NCBI RefSeq assembly: GCF_964199755.1
Contig: NC_133897.1
Coordinates: 12,488,992-12,552,991 of the forward strand
DNA: 64,000 bases
Direction of reading: 5' to 3'
Source of the DNA: Larus michahellis
Lineage: Eukaryota; Chordata; Aves; Charadriiformes; Laridae
Part shown: positions 13,123-26,416 of the stretch, piece by piece
Position numbering within the stretch: the first letter of the stretch is position 1
How the letters are laid out: every line of letters begins with the position of its first letter
Position numbers and translations under genes: made by a program
The notes under the pieces: model-generated
Database searches by the model: none
Told to the model about the DNA's origin: nothing
What the model saw: only the letters and a program-made list of their open reading frames with translations

Positions 13123-15249
13123 CACTAAATCTTCCCCAGTACAGGCTGAGTCTCTTTAACAAGAGACAGTGTGATACATGCTGTTCCGTTAGATATCCAC
13201 ACACGAGAACGTGCTGCAGGCATCGCTGTGAAGAGCGTCACAAAACAACTTTTTGCATCACTAACAACAAAGGGCTTCGGCACCTCTCTGGGTAGAAGCT
13301 GACATCTCGTGGATAGTTCACTTGGGCCTCCCACAGAAAAGGACGTGGAGAAGCAACAGGTAGAGCTCTACACTGGAAGCCAGTGGGAGAAGGCTGGTGT
13401 GCCAGGCCGCTACACAATTTATGTCCAAGAATATCTGTGTAATTGGACAATGTCTCCAATACCGTAAAATATAGAAAGGATCCTACAAACCTTTATCTGC
13501 AGATTTCTTGCTTAGTAAAAAACACATTGTCCACGGTCAAAGAGAACTGACACTGATAATTTAGTATTTAGCGCCACATTTTTAGTAATTTTAAGAATCA
13601 ATACTCTGAATAGCATGGCAATTTGCTAGCTCTAGCAAATCCCTTTCTTTTTTTTTTTAAGGGTGGACTTAAGTAAAAGCAGAGCGGTTGAGAGACACTT
13701 AGTTGATTTAGCGACATTGGTGGCTATTTCTTTTGAAAGACGCTCTCCTAAAAGGATACTCTTTTCTCTCCAGACCTCTGGGCTTAGACTCACGGTGACC
13801 ACCAGGGAACAGGCAACGCGCAGTAATGGACCCCATGTGTGCTCTTTGTCTCCATCAAAGATGAGCTTATCTGAGTTAGCTCAGCCCTCTTTCACACAGT
13901 CCTAGACCAGTGCTGAGAGCAAGAAACAGCAGATGCATCCAGATGATTTCCTCTAAACAGAGCAGCTGAGCCACATCCAAATGACTAAGTTCAGATAAAT
14001 TGAGTCATCAGATGCCCACTTAAGACAAATTAGTTTAGAATGGCCACGCTGCATTTGTCAATGGTTTAACGCACTAGAAGTGTATTTGTAAGACAGGGCT
14101 AATTTCCTAGTCCTTGAAGAAGAACACTTTGAGAAAGCAACTGCTCCATCTAGCAAAGTTTTCTCAGATGCAGTCGAAAAGGCATTCAGAGCATTGGTAT
14201 ACTACAATACACCTTTGGCCAAGAGTCACTCTTAAGGTTGAAGAGATATGGTCTTTGGTTTTTATAACACGTACAGCTGAAATAAGTGCCAAAACACTGA
14301 AGACATCATAAATCATGTAGTACAAGTTCTCTGCTGCTTCACTTTGACCAGGTTAAATAACAGCTCAGATGCAAATCAGCACTGCTACTACATTATTTTT
14401 TATGAACTGGATTTTAAAATTCCCACAGGGAATGATCCTCTTACTTCAGTGTCAGCAAAGCATCTTACCTGAGCCAGTTCTGTCTGGGAGAGACATTAGA
14501 AAAGCACCCTTTTTTGTGCCAGCAGGGACAGGCTGGTGGGGCAGCAGGTCAGCACGACTGGCCGGTATGTCCAACCTCCCCCCATCCCTGGCCATGGGCA
14601 CTGCTGCTGCTGGCACACAGGGGTGTGCCGTGTATTGAAACCCTCCTCACAGCACGAGGAGCAAAAAGCCTTATTCTTCAGGACTGTAATTTTCCTCGGT
14701 TTTTCCCTGTCTGTCCTTTCCTTTGCCCCTGCTCATGCCTGGTTCAGGCTCCTTCCCTGTGTCCCAGAGGAGCGGGAAGAAGAGCCAGGGTGGCTGTCAC
14801 AGTGGAGGGGGCCGGGAGCAGGGTAAAGACAGAACAACACTGGACTAGATTGCTTGGGAAGGTAGTTTCCATCGTAGAAACAAAAGAAACATAATAAATA
14901 ATCTGTCTGACGTGGAGGGAAGAAAAGCAAGGCGATAGACTCATTTCCTGAAGGCCCTTCTAGACTTTTTTTCCCTGTTACACTGAGATGGCAATCCATA
15001 CTTTCAAAAATTTACTGTCTCATAATAGCAGCCACTGGGTACAAGAAAAAACCCAGACAAGCACTCATCAACTCGCAGAAGCGGTGATCGGGGTTATGAG
15101 CAGCCACTGTGACTCACTTGAGACTTTGTCAAGTGTTACAAAGCCTCTTAAAAGAAGCGGACTTCAGACATTCTCTAAGCCTCCAGTTATGCAAAGGCAG
15201 AAGATAATTAGAATTATTCTCCTTGGTGTGGAACAGTGCTGGAAAGTAG

Positions 15250-15741
15250 ACTGCAGCTAGAGTATTGGGTCCAGTTTTGGGCCCCCGATAAAAGAAAAAC
15301 ATCAGGAAACTGGAGGCAAACTGGAACCAGTTCAGAAGAGATCTCCAAGGTGGTTGGGGCTGGAGCGCTCGCCTTGGGCGGAGAGGCTGAGGGAGGTGGG
15401 CCTGGTGAGCCTGGAGATGGGATGGCTTTGGGGAAACTTACCTGCAGCCTCCCCATACCTGTGCAGAGCCATCAAGGGAACAGAACTGGGCTCTGTACAG
15501 CAGGGCAGAGGGAGGATGAGGGAACAGGCACAAGAATTTAAGGAAAAACTCCTTCCTCATAAGGACAGTCAAACATTGGAACACATTGCCCAAAGTGATT
15601 GTGAGGTCTCCATCCTTGGAGGTTTTCAAGGCCCAACTGGATAATGCCCTGAGAAACCTGCTCTGGTTCTCCTTTGAGGAATATGTTGGACCAAAGACCT
15701 CGTGAGATCCCTCCAGACCAGAATTACTCTGTGTTTCTATA
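15250..15741 (+). mobile_element. Old CR1 LINE fragment
   Basis: A degraded CR1 3' fragment on the plus strand. The translation near its start reads LEYWVQFWAPDK; later text matches the CR1 segment for 'acattggaacacattgccca' and 'ggaggttttcaaggcccaac'. It ends with 'actctgtgtttctat'. Frameshifts are numerous, indicating an older insertion. Confidence 0.88.
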
Positions 15742-17447
15742 GTTTTCACTGAATCCGCATCTAGGAAAAGATTTAATAGCAAACCCAAAAACACGCTGTG
15801 AGTTGGAGCCGCTTCCAAACAAAGACTACCAACTAACTGTCATTCAGGCCATTAAAAACATTCTATCTATTTTTATAATAATAGAGAATTGTATCACTTG
15901 GCCGTTTTTGTGTATGAAATTGAGTTCGCAGATCAAGACATCCAGCCACAGGTGTCTATACAAGCTGTGTATACGCGTGTCCTCATATTTCAGTGGAGCC
16001 TGAAGAGCTCCTCAAGCTGATCAAGATGCAGGGTCAAAATTCAGCTGATCGAGATGCAGAGGAACAGCTCTCTGGGCTCCATCACCTATTGATCCAATCT
16101 CCACGGACTAAGCAGACAATTCAATCTGCAAGCTGAGTCCAAACCACTGCCTAATAGTTTATAACTTAATTTCTGCATATTATATACACATTCTTTGCTC
16201 TTTTATGCTGCATTAGCAGACAACAGCCTAACACAATCTCCCATTTAACTGCTTACACGGCAATTCTAGTGTCATTTGCTTGGGAGTTTTTACCAAGCTC
16301 AGTCTGACTTGGAAGCTGTGGGTGAGGGATGGGAAGACATTGTAAGAAGCAGAGGAGACCAACAAAACTTGTTATACATCTCAATGGAGAAGTGTCTTGT
16401 GGTCATGGTGCTCATGTCTCCATAGAGCATGAGAAGTCCCCACAGTCACCTGTCTAAGCCTATCCTCCTCTCTCTGTTGCAAAGCACATCATTTCCCCTG
16501 CACTCTGCTTTGTTTCTGTTCACTAGACAGTACATTTTATTTATGTTTAAACCACCAGTTCTTACAGAAATGGAATCAAGCCAGAAAACATTTAGATGTC
16601 CCTAGAACCACTGCCAAACACCTGAAGGTGGTTTTGGAGCACACCATTTAGTTGCTGAATCACCAGGATTTCCCACGGCCCAAGGACCCACAGAAAAATA
16701 TGTCCTGACTCAGGATGCGCTCAGAGAACTTGGAAGGCACATGGAGATCCCCATCTGCGTACAGGCATCACATCACACTAGCAAGACTCTATGACTGCTC
16801 GCTATCTATTTGCTAGTGACAGCAGCAGGTCCCCTGCGCTGCCATAAACCACCAGCACCTTGTGTCAGCCCCTGGCCCTTCCTACACAGGGCATTGCTTT
16901 ATGTTACCTTTGCTCCTGAAAGGGCAATAATGGCAAACGTTGGAAAATGGTCAATTGTCAGAATTTGGACTAGTTACCCAAGTAACTCGGCTTCCATTTC
17001 TGACATGCAAGCTGAACAGGTAGAAGGAAATTTTGGGGAAATATTATTGGAAAGTGTTACTATTTCCTATAGAAAATTAAGTTCTTATTTAAATGTAGTC
17101 ATTCAACTTAGATGCTTTAAAACAGGCTATTTAATAATATGTTCTTTAGAAGATTTTACCTTTATCATACACTTGTTGGTGTCTTTGAAACACAGTTAAT
17201 AAAATGCATCAAATATGAACTGTTATTTCACAACATGGCAGGAAAAAAACCCTACAACTCATGTTAAAAACTATCTGCTGATAAGCCAGAGCAAAGGAGC
17301 CAAACTCCATCTCTGAAGGGCTCTGCACAAAGAACCAACAGTGGCTCTCACTGGGGATTAGATTGATCAATGGACAATATGATCTGAATTTTTCTATCAA
17401 TAACTAAGTCAGAGTAAGACCATTTCCCTTCCCACCTAGCAGCTGGG
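15742..17447. other. Intergenic DNA between two CR1 fragments
   Basis: No coding frame with family similarity and no structured RNA seen. Ordinary AT-leaning sequence. Confidence 0.6.
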
Positions 17448-18250
17448 TCACAAAATTCCAGGCTGGTTGAGGTTGGGAGGCACCTCTGGACATCATCCAG
17501 CCTGAACCCCTGCTCAAAGCAGGGGCAGGCAGAGCAGGTGGATCAGGGCTGTGACTGGTGAGAATTTGAGTATTTCCATGGATGGAGACCCTACAACCTC
17601 TCTAGACAACCTGCACCAGCATTTGATCACCCTTAGAGCAAAAAAGAGGTTCTGCCTGAAGAGTATATCCTGTTTCAGTTTGTGCATGCTGTCTCTTGTC
17701 CTGTCACTGGGTACCACTGGGAAGAGTCTGTCTCCATCGTCTTTACTCCCCCCAACAGGTATTTGTACACATGGGTAAGATCTCCCTGAGCTGCCTCCAG
17801 GTTGAACAGTCCCAACTCTTGCAGACTCTCCTTCTATGACAGATGCTCCGAATCCCTTAATCATCTTCACAGCCCTTCACTGGACTCACTCCAGTATGTC
17901 CATGACATTTTTTGTACTGGGGAGCCCAACGCTGGACCCAGCACCCCAGGTGTGGCCTCACCAGTGCTGAGCAGAGGGGAACGATCACCTCCCTCGACCT
18001 GCTGGCAACGCTTCTCCTAGTGCTGCCCAGGATGCTGTTGGCCTTCTGCACTGTACAGGCACACTGCTGGCTCATGTCCAACGCGTCATCCACCTGGACC
18101 CCCCCCAGGCCCCTTTCTGCAAAGCTGCTTTCCAGCTGGGCACTCCCTGGGTGGATGGGGTTATTCCTCACCAGGTGCAGGACTTCGCATATCCCTTTGT
18201 TGAACTTTCTAAGATTTCTGCTGGCCCATTTCTCCAGCCTGTCAAGATCA
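17448..18250 (-). mobile_element. CR1 LINE fragment (3' end, ORF2 remnant)
   Basis: A truncated CR1 non-LTR retrotransposon on the minus strand, about 800 bp, with its 3' end near 17,448. The minus-strand translation at 18,171-17,857 carries the CR1 reverse-transcriptase C-terminal signature: [26 protein letters not shown] and [19 protein letters not shown]. The frame then breaks, so it is inactive. The 3' UTR part shows the usual complement of 'ggttgggaggcacctctgga' near 17,471. Confidence 0.93.
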
Positions 18251-21200
18251 CCAAAAGTCTACAACATTCAGGTCAACAAAATGAATCTTTGCTGTGTCGT
18301 GGCCAGCAATACAATAGATAAACACCAGCAGTGTCTCCTACACCGTCTCCTACAGTTGAAGAACAACCTTCAATAGAAACTACAGCTTGAAGTTACAGGA
18401 AAAAGGGCTACAACACCTGGTTTCAGACAATTCTACATCATTTGATGTAGAAACAAAGCAGAGGCTTTTCACACCAAAACAGTGCTAAAGTCTGCTGCGT
18501 CCTGGGATGTCAGAACCTCTGAAACAGCAGCACCTGCTACAACTGAACAGTGAAACACATGGTGCACTGTCTGCGTGATGCGCTAAGCCCAGCTCTGCTG
18601 CACTTCCCTGCCTTCCCATTCTGGAACCACTTGTGGTACCTATATCCCTTTTTCCATGTCAGAACTAAAAACCAGTTCCAGAAAGCATCTCCTGTTTTGG
18701 GTTTTTTGTTTTTTTGTTTTTTGTTTGTTTTTTTTTAATTTATTTTTTATTTTAGATTTTATTTTCAAGCTCAATGTACATTAAACCTTGCATCTAACTT
18801 CCATGTATCCAACCCAGTACGGCTGCCTTCAGATTTTCTGGTCTAGGATGAAAGCACGCATCAGCACGCAGGACGGCAGCCAGCACGGCTGAGCTTAGGT
18901 CTCCATGGGAAGAGCTAATTCAAATGAAAAGTAAAATACAAAGGTTTATCTGAAACAGGATTTGCTACCAAGGAAGCATTTGATTGCCAGTCCAAGCAAT
19001 CAAATCCCCTAGAGAAAATCCCTCTAGTAAATCAGTCACTTCAGGGTCTACTGTCTGAATCAACAGGTCTCTCCAGCACTTATTTGCCATAGCTTCGAGG
19101 CAGGCATCTTTCCCCAGTGCCAACATGAGTCACAGTAGAGAAGATGGAGCAAGCATTTGCCAGTATGTAGGAAGGACATAGATTCCAGCAAACATAGAAA
19201 TGAAGACCTTAGTATCAGACAGACGGCATAAACCCAGCAATAGCTATAAATATTCAAAGATAGAGCATACATTTTTGAATGTATTGTTTACATTATAGTT
19301 TGGGAACGTGGAGCCTAAGAATTAAGACATATCAAGATAATCCTCCTGTGAGTACCAAATTTGCTTTAACAAGCGGGACAAAAAAATAAAACTCCAGCAA
19401 ACTGAAATGTTTCAAAATGCTGAGCCTATTTAATTCTGAAAACAGGTGTAAATCTCAGGAGCAGGGATCGACAACTGCCATATTCTGCAAGCGATGCAGC
19501 TCTCAGGAGTGACTGCCCTGAATCACTAGAAAGGAGAAGGAGAATATACCAGGAGAGGGAAAAATCTTACAAATCCTATTTCTGTAGGGAAACAAGATAG
19601 ACATCACATTCCTCCTTGAGGAGTAAGAGACTGCACAGGCAAGGCCAGCCACAGACACTGTGGATCCCAGAGAAGTGCCATTTAGGAAACAGGCCTTTTC
19701 CCCTGGAGAAACTATTTAACTGCCCATCTCCAAGCCTCTGTTCCGCCCACACAGCGCGTCTGGCTGCCCTCCCGTCCCAGCAAGGCCTGCAGCTCTCTCC
19801 CACACTGCTCCGCTCTGCTGCATGCTGACATCCTAAGCCCACGCTAAATATGTTGAAGGCAGAGACAAAAAAGCAAAGGTTTCTCACGTGTGCTACAGCT
19901 CATGACCTGTAGTTCCTGGAAAACGCTCCCAGCCTTGGAGATGAGAGAGTCAGGTAGGTTAGACCTGCTGAACCTCACTTGTTCTGCCTGGGCTGGCATC
20001 TCAAGCTGCACAGAGAACATACATACAACTTTGGCTCCATTTTTGGAAGACATTAGAGACATTTCATTAGGTATCAATAATTCCATCCATGTAGATTTCA
20101 TAGATGTTTCCAGTTTCGGTGTGTTTTACAACTCTAAATTCATCCATTTATCCCTCCTTCCTCAGAGCATCCTTAGCCATGGTGGATTTACTGCTCTGCA
20201 GACACCGCCTGCCTACAGTAAATGGGATGTAAAGCTATCAGGCTGCAGGATGGTTTCCCCACCGTATGTGTGTAACACAAGCACACAAAGCAATTTGCTC
20301 TTCAAACTGATGAGAATTTACAAGAGATTAGGAAGTGATTTTTATCTTAGACTCCCTTCCCCCAGCACTGACACGTTTTGCCCTCCATTTGGCAGAACAG
20401 TGAACTGCTCCCAAACCAGCTGTGACAAGACGATGCACAAGGACTTCTGATAGTCTATCACCATGAGACAGATGTAAGGTTCAGCTCATCTACACCTCAT
20501 ACATAAGAACAACCAAAAAGACTAAAGTAAAACCCAGACCCTTTCTCCTCCCTTCTTCTTGTTGCGAAAATAAGGGTCAAACATGACCAAGCTTGATGGG
20601 TTGAGCCATGTTCACCCGAGCACGCAAGGCTACAATCAAAGCCAAGACCTTCTACCTTCCATTCATCATAAGCTAACTGTACAAATACTCAAGTTTGCTC
20701 CGGCACCAGGACCATAACCACCCCAGTCCCCTCTGGGCACTAACAGTGTATTCCCGTCCCTTCCTCCATTCTGCTGACAACACAACAGCTTCTGACCTAT
20801 TCCCAAACCCCCTTTGTCAGTTACTTTTCAGACAGGCCAGCGTGGTGATGTGAGGGAGCCGATGGACACGGCACAGCTGCTGCAGACCAGCCTCTTCACA
20901 GCATTTTTGTGCTTATTTGGTATAACAGTTTAGTAACAGTATTCCATGCACCATGCCAGCAAATTTCTACTTGATCAATTTAAGTTGAATATTGAATTAT
21001 ATGAAGGATGTATATCCATGCTGGGAGTGGATGTTGCAAGTAACTCATCTACTGTAACCGGATGGCAGCAGGGCTCTATACTGCTACACAGCTTATTCTC
21101 TCAAGTGCAGAGATGAAGTAGGTAATGTTACTTCCACCTATAATCCAGAAAGATTTGAAATTCAATCAATTCCCTTAAGCAGTCGCACTCACAAAAGCCC

Positions 21201-22544
21201 AGCCATGACAATCAACAGAATAGGTTTTAACTTCCAGTGGTTTGTGAAGTAAAAGCATGTTAGAAAACTTAAAACTTCATAAAAATTATTTTTCTAAAGA
21301 AGCCTTAGTATCCAAATGCAATGAGTCACAGTTTATGTGACGGTTAAATAATCTCTGGATACTCAATTGTACGTAACTTTCCATATTCTCCGTTTCTCCT
21401 CACACCCAAGAGGAAACAAAAATCTGTTCAACATGAACATTGGTGCAGCCACCATCAAACATCACTTTGTATTGGGGAAAACAAGCACAAAGGGGACGCT
21501 GATCAATTCTGTTGCGTGAACAAATTCCCGATTTCTGCTAGGATTACGACAAGATTGCTGACAAATTTCCATCCATTTTTACATGTTAAGTAATAGAAAA
21601 CAGAGTTCCAAGGGCAGAACAGGATACCCCATGCTGAAGTGAAAATTGGTTGTCTTCAACTACTTGTAGTCCACGTCATCACCAAAGCCTAGCGTTCAAC
21701 TGACTTTTCCAAGATGAAGAAACTTGCAGTGCCCAGTGTACGCTGGTATTCCTGGGTTGCCCTACCCTGTTGAGCAGATGGCAGTGGGGAAGTGAAGCAA
21801 CGAGCAGCCTAACCTGGCCAGCACCTTACGGAAGATCCAGCCTGAAGAATACTACTGCCATACTTCCCAAGGTGCTGATAAAACACAGTAATGGTTAAGA
21901 CTTCCACGCTTATGTCCATTGTTAAATTTGGCCAGATAGAGCTGAATGAGAGACAAACCTAAAAAAAAAAAAAAGAAAAAAAAAGAAAGAAAAAGGGTTT
22001 CAAGTATTTCCAAAATAGATCTTTTACTTAGAGGGAGGATATCCCAGAAGCTCTTCTCTCCTAGAGGCACAACCAGGATAACCTCTAAAACCAGCCAAAG
22101 CCAAAAATAATCCCAGGACATCTCCAGATTGAAGAGCCATGCAACCAAAGCACTAACCCAAATGTTAAAATTCATATATAAACCAAGCCAACACCTTATC
22201 TAATAATTTGAGGAAACCACTAATGAAAATCATCTCTAGTAAACAAAACATCACATCAGCTGTTTTTGTTTTAAAAAAAAAAAAAGTTAAGCATAGTTAC
22301 CTAACAGAGACAGATATTGCTGCCTTCAGAGTTACGCTATCAGTGTTCTTGCTGCTGCTACATAGCCTTAGGTGATGGTTACAACAGCTGTGCCGAACAG
22401 TAAAGCAAGCAAAGATTACTTTTTTTCCCCCCAAATTAGAAATCTACAGTTTCCAAAAATGGGAGCAAAAGACAAAAGATAATGAAAAATACTGCTGAAG
22501 AAAGGTTTAATTAAAAAAATCAGGAATTCAACAGTGCCTAAATC
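18251..22544. other. Intergenic DNA downstream of LARP4B
   Basis: Contains the T-rich tract at 18.7 kb and an A-rich stretch at 21,961-21,995. The longest frame (19,890-20,450, plus) has no recognisable features. No gene supported. Confidence 0.55.
18694..18765 (-). repeat. A-rich tract on minus strand (T/TG-rich on plus)
   Basis: On the minus strand several AATAAA hexamers are followed by an A-rich run with C interruptions (aaaacaaacaaaaaacaaaa). It could be a low-complexity tract or the decayed poly(A) tail of a retrocopy; I recognise no parent gene upstream of it. Confidence 0.6.
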
Positions 22545-22550
22545 TTTATT
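22545..22550 (-). terminator. Candidate distal polyadenylation signal AATAAA
   Basis: AATAAA on the minus strand about 3.6 kb after the LARP4B stop. Chosen as the distal candidate by position only; three nearer hexamers compete. Confidence 0.25.
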
Positions 22551-25500
22551 TTTCATAACCTACATATTTTTTTTTCAAATTAGACAGTTTTACATTTTAT
22601 GACACAAAAGGAAACTTAAATTACTGATAGTTTACATGTAAGCTTGATTCCAGTCTTAATGGAAGAAGAACAAAAACAAAAACCCTCAAGAAGGCTCCCA
22701 TATTACACTTGTATTTCATGAATTGGCAGCTGTTAGGTCTCCTTAGAAATCTTCGATTGTCTGCTGCTCTTAGTGTAATAGGTTACAAAGCACAAAGATC
22801 CCTAGCGGTAGGTAGCTGAAGGAGATACAGAGATAGGTATGCACCATTACACTCAGCTGTTGCTCGTGATACACCGCACCACGCTCAAACACGGGCCTTT
22901 CTCTGCCAACTGCTGAAGACTCTGAAGGATACTGCAGCAACGTAAAAAAATTCGCCACTGTTCAGAGATTTCTAAGTGGCAAATGACAGTGTCACGGTGG
23001 GGAACTGATCTGAAAACCACATTAAGTTTTAAAAGCAACCTTTGTTTTCTTTAAATTCCTGCAAGAAGAGTCTCAGATCCCGTTTTGACTTGTTTTCAAA
23101 ATGCGAAGCATCACCACACAGTCCTACAAGGTAAAATGCCAATTTTAATTATTGTATCCCTGAACCTTTAACTCAGCTACTGCTTTTGGGAGGTTTTTCA
23201 TTTTAAAAGCCACATTTGAATCTCTCTCTGTATCGTAGCAACAGTCTGCATGCAACTTCACAACTCTACTCCGAAAACTCCATTTTGTCACCAAGTGGGA
23301 AAAAAAAAAAGCAAATCTCAAAGTAAAATGCAGTAAGGATAAGTTGTATATTACACAGCTATTTGGTGTGTCACTTTTTTTTCCTTTTTTTAGAAAAAAA
23401 AAAGCTATAAAAACCATATCAAAGGAAGGTTTTAAACTTTGTATGCAACAGACTGTTGCTGGGTAAGCAGTAATTACAGTGTATTGACCTAGCACAAATG
23501 GCAGCAGAATACATTAGGACAGCACAAGACATCCCCGCTGGTCTCAAGAGATCACCTTCCGTACCAGTTGAGCACTGTGTCCACACAGGCGCTGTAAGGA
23601 ACCACCTGGGATGGTTCTGCAGGCGGTCAGCCTTTCACTTGCAGCAGACAGAGACAAAACGCATCATACAGCTGGCCTAAACCATACACAACTCTAGCTA
23701 CCGTGTTCACTGCCACCGGGGAAAGGAGAAGCCTATTAAAAATCCAATGACAGAACCAGCTGAGCGGTTTGGGGGATGTTGTCAGAGTCCTATCTCCTCC
23801 CACAGCATTCACAAAGTGCGCTTTTTAAACAAGAAAAATCAACAGATTCCAGCGTGCCCTATTTTGACCAATTCTGCAGCACACAACAGGCTGGATTTAA
23901 AAGGTCAACTAGTTACCAACTGATGCTTGTAACAGGAAATTTATCAGGAGTCAACTTCTCTAGTTACTTTACAGTTCTATGAATCATACACTAAGGAAAG
24001 CACTGATATTCTTGAAAGCAGACAAGTAAGCTTCAGTGGATATTTTTGTAGCAGTCTAATCTTTTTTCCAATTAAATTTGATTTTATTAATGACTTAAAA
24101 TTACAGTTTGACTGCTGGAATTCACTATTTACATCGCAGAACACTTTTGAATTGGTTAAATCGCTTGTTTTTAGAGGGACTTAGGAAAACATTTGAGGGC
24201 TTTCAAATAAGACTTTCGTTCCATTTCCCTTTTGCAGTGAAGAGGCAGAGTCAGTTCAGCACACCAGAATAAAATAAGAAAAAGAAAAAACAACAAATTA
24301 AAGTAATATTCAAACCACAACATTTAGTTTATCTACATCCAGCTCAACAGCAACATTTATAATATCAATAATTTTTTATCAGATTTTTTCTTTAGGGTAC
24401 CTTTTTATATGTTCTGATTATTTACAACTGTACAAGCAAAGCACACACTTCCAAGTGCACATATTTAATACAGTATTGACTATTTGCATTTACATGTTTT
24501 TCAACAATCTGAAAAAGATCAACTGTTTAAGATCTTTAAGGTATATTACAAAAACTGCTGCTAGTTCCTGTACTACAGTATGTTTACCCAGTAAGACCAG
24601 TGACAATAGATACATACTGTAACTGAGTAACTCTGTATTTCCACTCATGCTAACCCTCCACGGGGTCAGACCTCATTAACTCTAAGCTGTCTTGTACAAA
24701 AGTTAAGGCAAAGTCATTTTCAAGTTTAAATAAAATTCAAGTCTTTAAATATCGGATGGAAATAATTCTTTAAAAAAATCAGTTGTTTAAATAAACATTT
24801 TTGTGGAATAAACTGTACTGTCATAGTCAGCAGGAATGAGTTTTGTCTGAACTTCCTGCAGTTTAAACACTTAAAGAAAAACTTTAGGCATTTTAAAACA
24901 AAAATAATTTATATTCAACTTTATTAGAAACTTGCTAATTTAGTGCATCCTTGTCCTTCAGAAAGCGCATCACTTCTAAAGTAAATAAGTGTGAGAAACC
25001 TCATCCCAGAGGTAAATATCAGGGATCTCTTCCTCCACCACACAAAACAAACACCATTATCTCACGTCTTGAAAAATTGAAATCCAAATGCCAATGCTTG
25101 TAGTTACAGGAAGACGTCAACACAAGGCTGACTAAGATATGAACTCTTTCAAAGAGCACTTGGGGCAGAGTTTAAAAAAAAAAAGTCTACACAGAGCACA
25201 GGGGTAACCAGAACATACAGCGCTGACTCAGTTAACTCCCTTACAAGCACAGGGAAGCTAAGGTTATCACAAGAAGGCTACGGTGCTTTCTCCTGATAAC
25301 ATCCACTAACAGGCTTCACCACCATAGAAGCTCACAGACTTAATTCTTTTCTATTCACAATGTGCTTTGTATTTGCAAATTATAACATCACTTTTTATTC
25401 TGGAGTGAGAAGATGGTTACTTGCTTGCAGTAAGTCAAAAAAAAAAAAGAAACATTTTAGAAAGACTGCTATGGTGCTCCGTAGGATTCATTTTGTGTGT

Positions 25501-26134
25501 GCAAAACATCAAAAAAAGATTAAGTTTTTAAAAATGCTAGAAACAACTACTCATTTAACCTAAAAGTGCAAGTTCATTTGCTGACACTTAGTACAGCAGC
25601 CCAATAAAAAAAAAATCTTGAAGGTCACATACTAATTTGTAAAATATATCTACTTCCTTGCACTCTACACACTAGCTGCCGTTATCAGTCTTTTGGACAC
25701 TTTAGATATGTACTTGCAGACCAGTTTATTAAAAATATTGCATCAGCACATTTCTGCTTAACAGTTTAGAAAAAACTCACTATACAGAGCTTGCACTCAC
25801 ACAGCCACAGAGAGGCTTAATAAAAAGTTGATTTTTTTTTTAAAGACAAATATTTTACATCTTGAAAAAAAAATAATCACACTAAGCTTCACCTCCAATT
25901 AAGCACCAACCTAAATGTAAGGTTTAGAACAACTATCCAGAAATATCCAGAAAAACAGAATGTGTGTTCAAGAGGGGGAAAAGTATTTCACAGAAAAATA
26001 ACTTGCAGGCATTGTTATATGCCCAGTATCACTGCAAGCTCCTAACCAGCAACTCATTCTCAGGTATCTTAGTGGGAACATGGGTTTAATTTGTGGGAAG
26101 CAGACCTCTTTTCAAATCCCTCCCAGGTGTTATT
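22545..26134 (-). other. LARP4B: Putative LARP4B 3' UTR
   Basis: AT-rich sequence without open frames follows the stop codon. AATAAA hexamers on the minus strand occur at 25730-25725, 24925-24920, 24088-24083 and 22550-22545. The last is followed by a T/G-containing stretch and would give a 3' UTR of about 3.6 kb. The boundary is inferred, and shorter polyadenylated forms are possible. Confidence 0.4.
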
Positions 26135-26416
26135 TCACTGAGGAGATTTTGGAGGGGTACTCTGTTCTTTATTTAAACGTTTGCCAACGGCTGGAGGGGA
26201 CGATCTGCGTCCTGACTGTCTCCTCTGGTCTTTGGGTTGTCCAGGATGTGACTTTGCAGGAGGAGGTTCTCTGTTTTTCTCTATTGTTTCTGTGGGCTTT
26301 CTTTCCTCTTTCCCACATGCTACAGTGTTTGGCTTCTGTTCTTTCTGGGGTTGCAATGTAGGAGGATCCTTAGTTGTTCTCTGGCAAATTTCTGCATAAC
26401 TAGGTTTTCGCAGTTC
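26135..26416 (-). CDS. LARP4B: LARP4B last coding exon (16)
   Basis: Acceptor TTTTGATTTCACAG. Encodes 93 residues (634-726) starting [14 protein letters not shown] and ending [10 protein letters not shown] before the stop. Highly charged R/K/E/P/Q tail. The [11 protein letters not shown] block is a family hallmark shared with LARP4 (RKLSYAEVCQ). Confidence 0.97.
   Translation of the reverse strand, partial: ELRKPSYAEICQRTTKDPPTLQPQKEQKPNTVACGKEERKPTETIEKNREPPPAKSHPGQPKDQRRQSGRRSSPPAVGKRLNKEQSTPPKSPQ

Larger units (their letters stand above)
1..15249. other. Intergenic DNA, no gene supported
   Basis: All open frames here are under 160 codons, overlap on both strands and show no recognisable family. 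Composition varies: AT-rich at 1-1,300 and 4,700-6,480, and GC-richer at 2,000-4,600, 6,500-8,700 and 10,100-12,600. The only structured elements I see are the repeats listed at 3.1, 8.26 and 13.1 kb. Regulatory elements cannot be excluded. Confidence 0.6.

Noticed and set aside
17912..18376. 154-codon plus-strand frame
   Set aside because: It is the opposite strand of the CR1 fragment.
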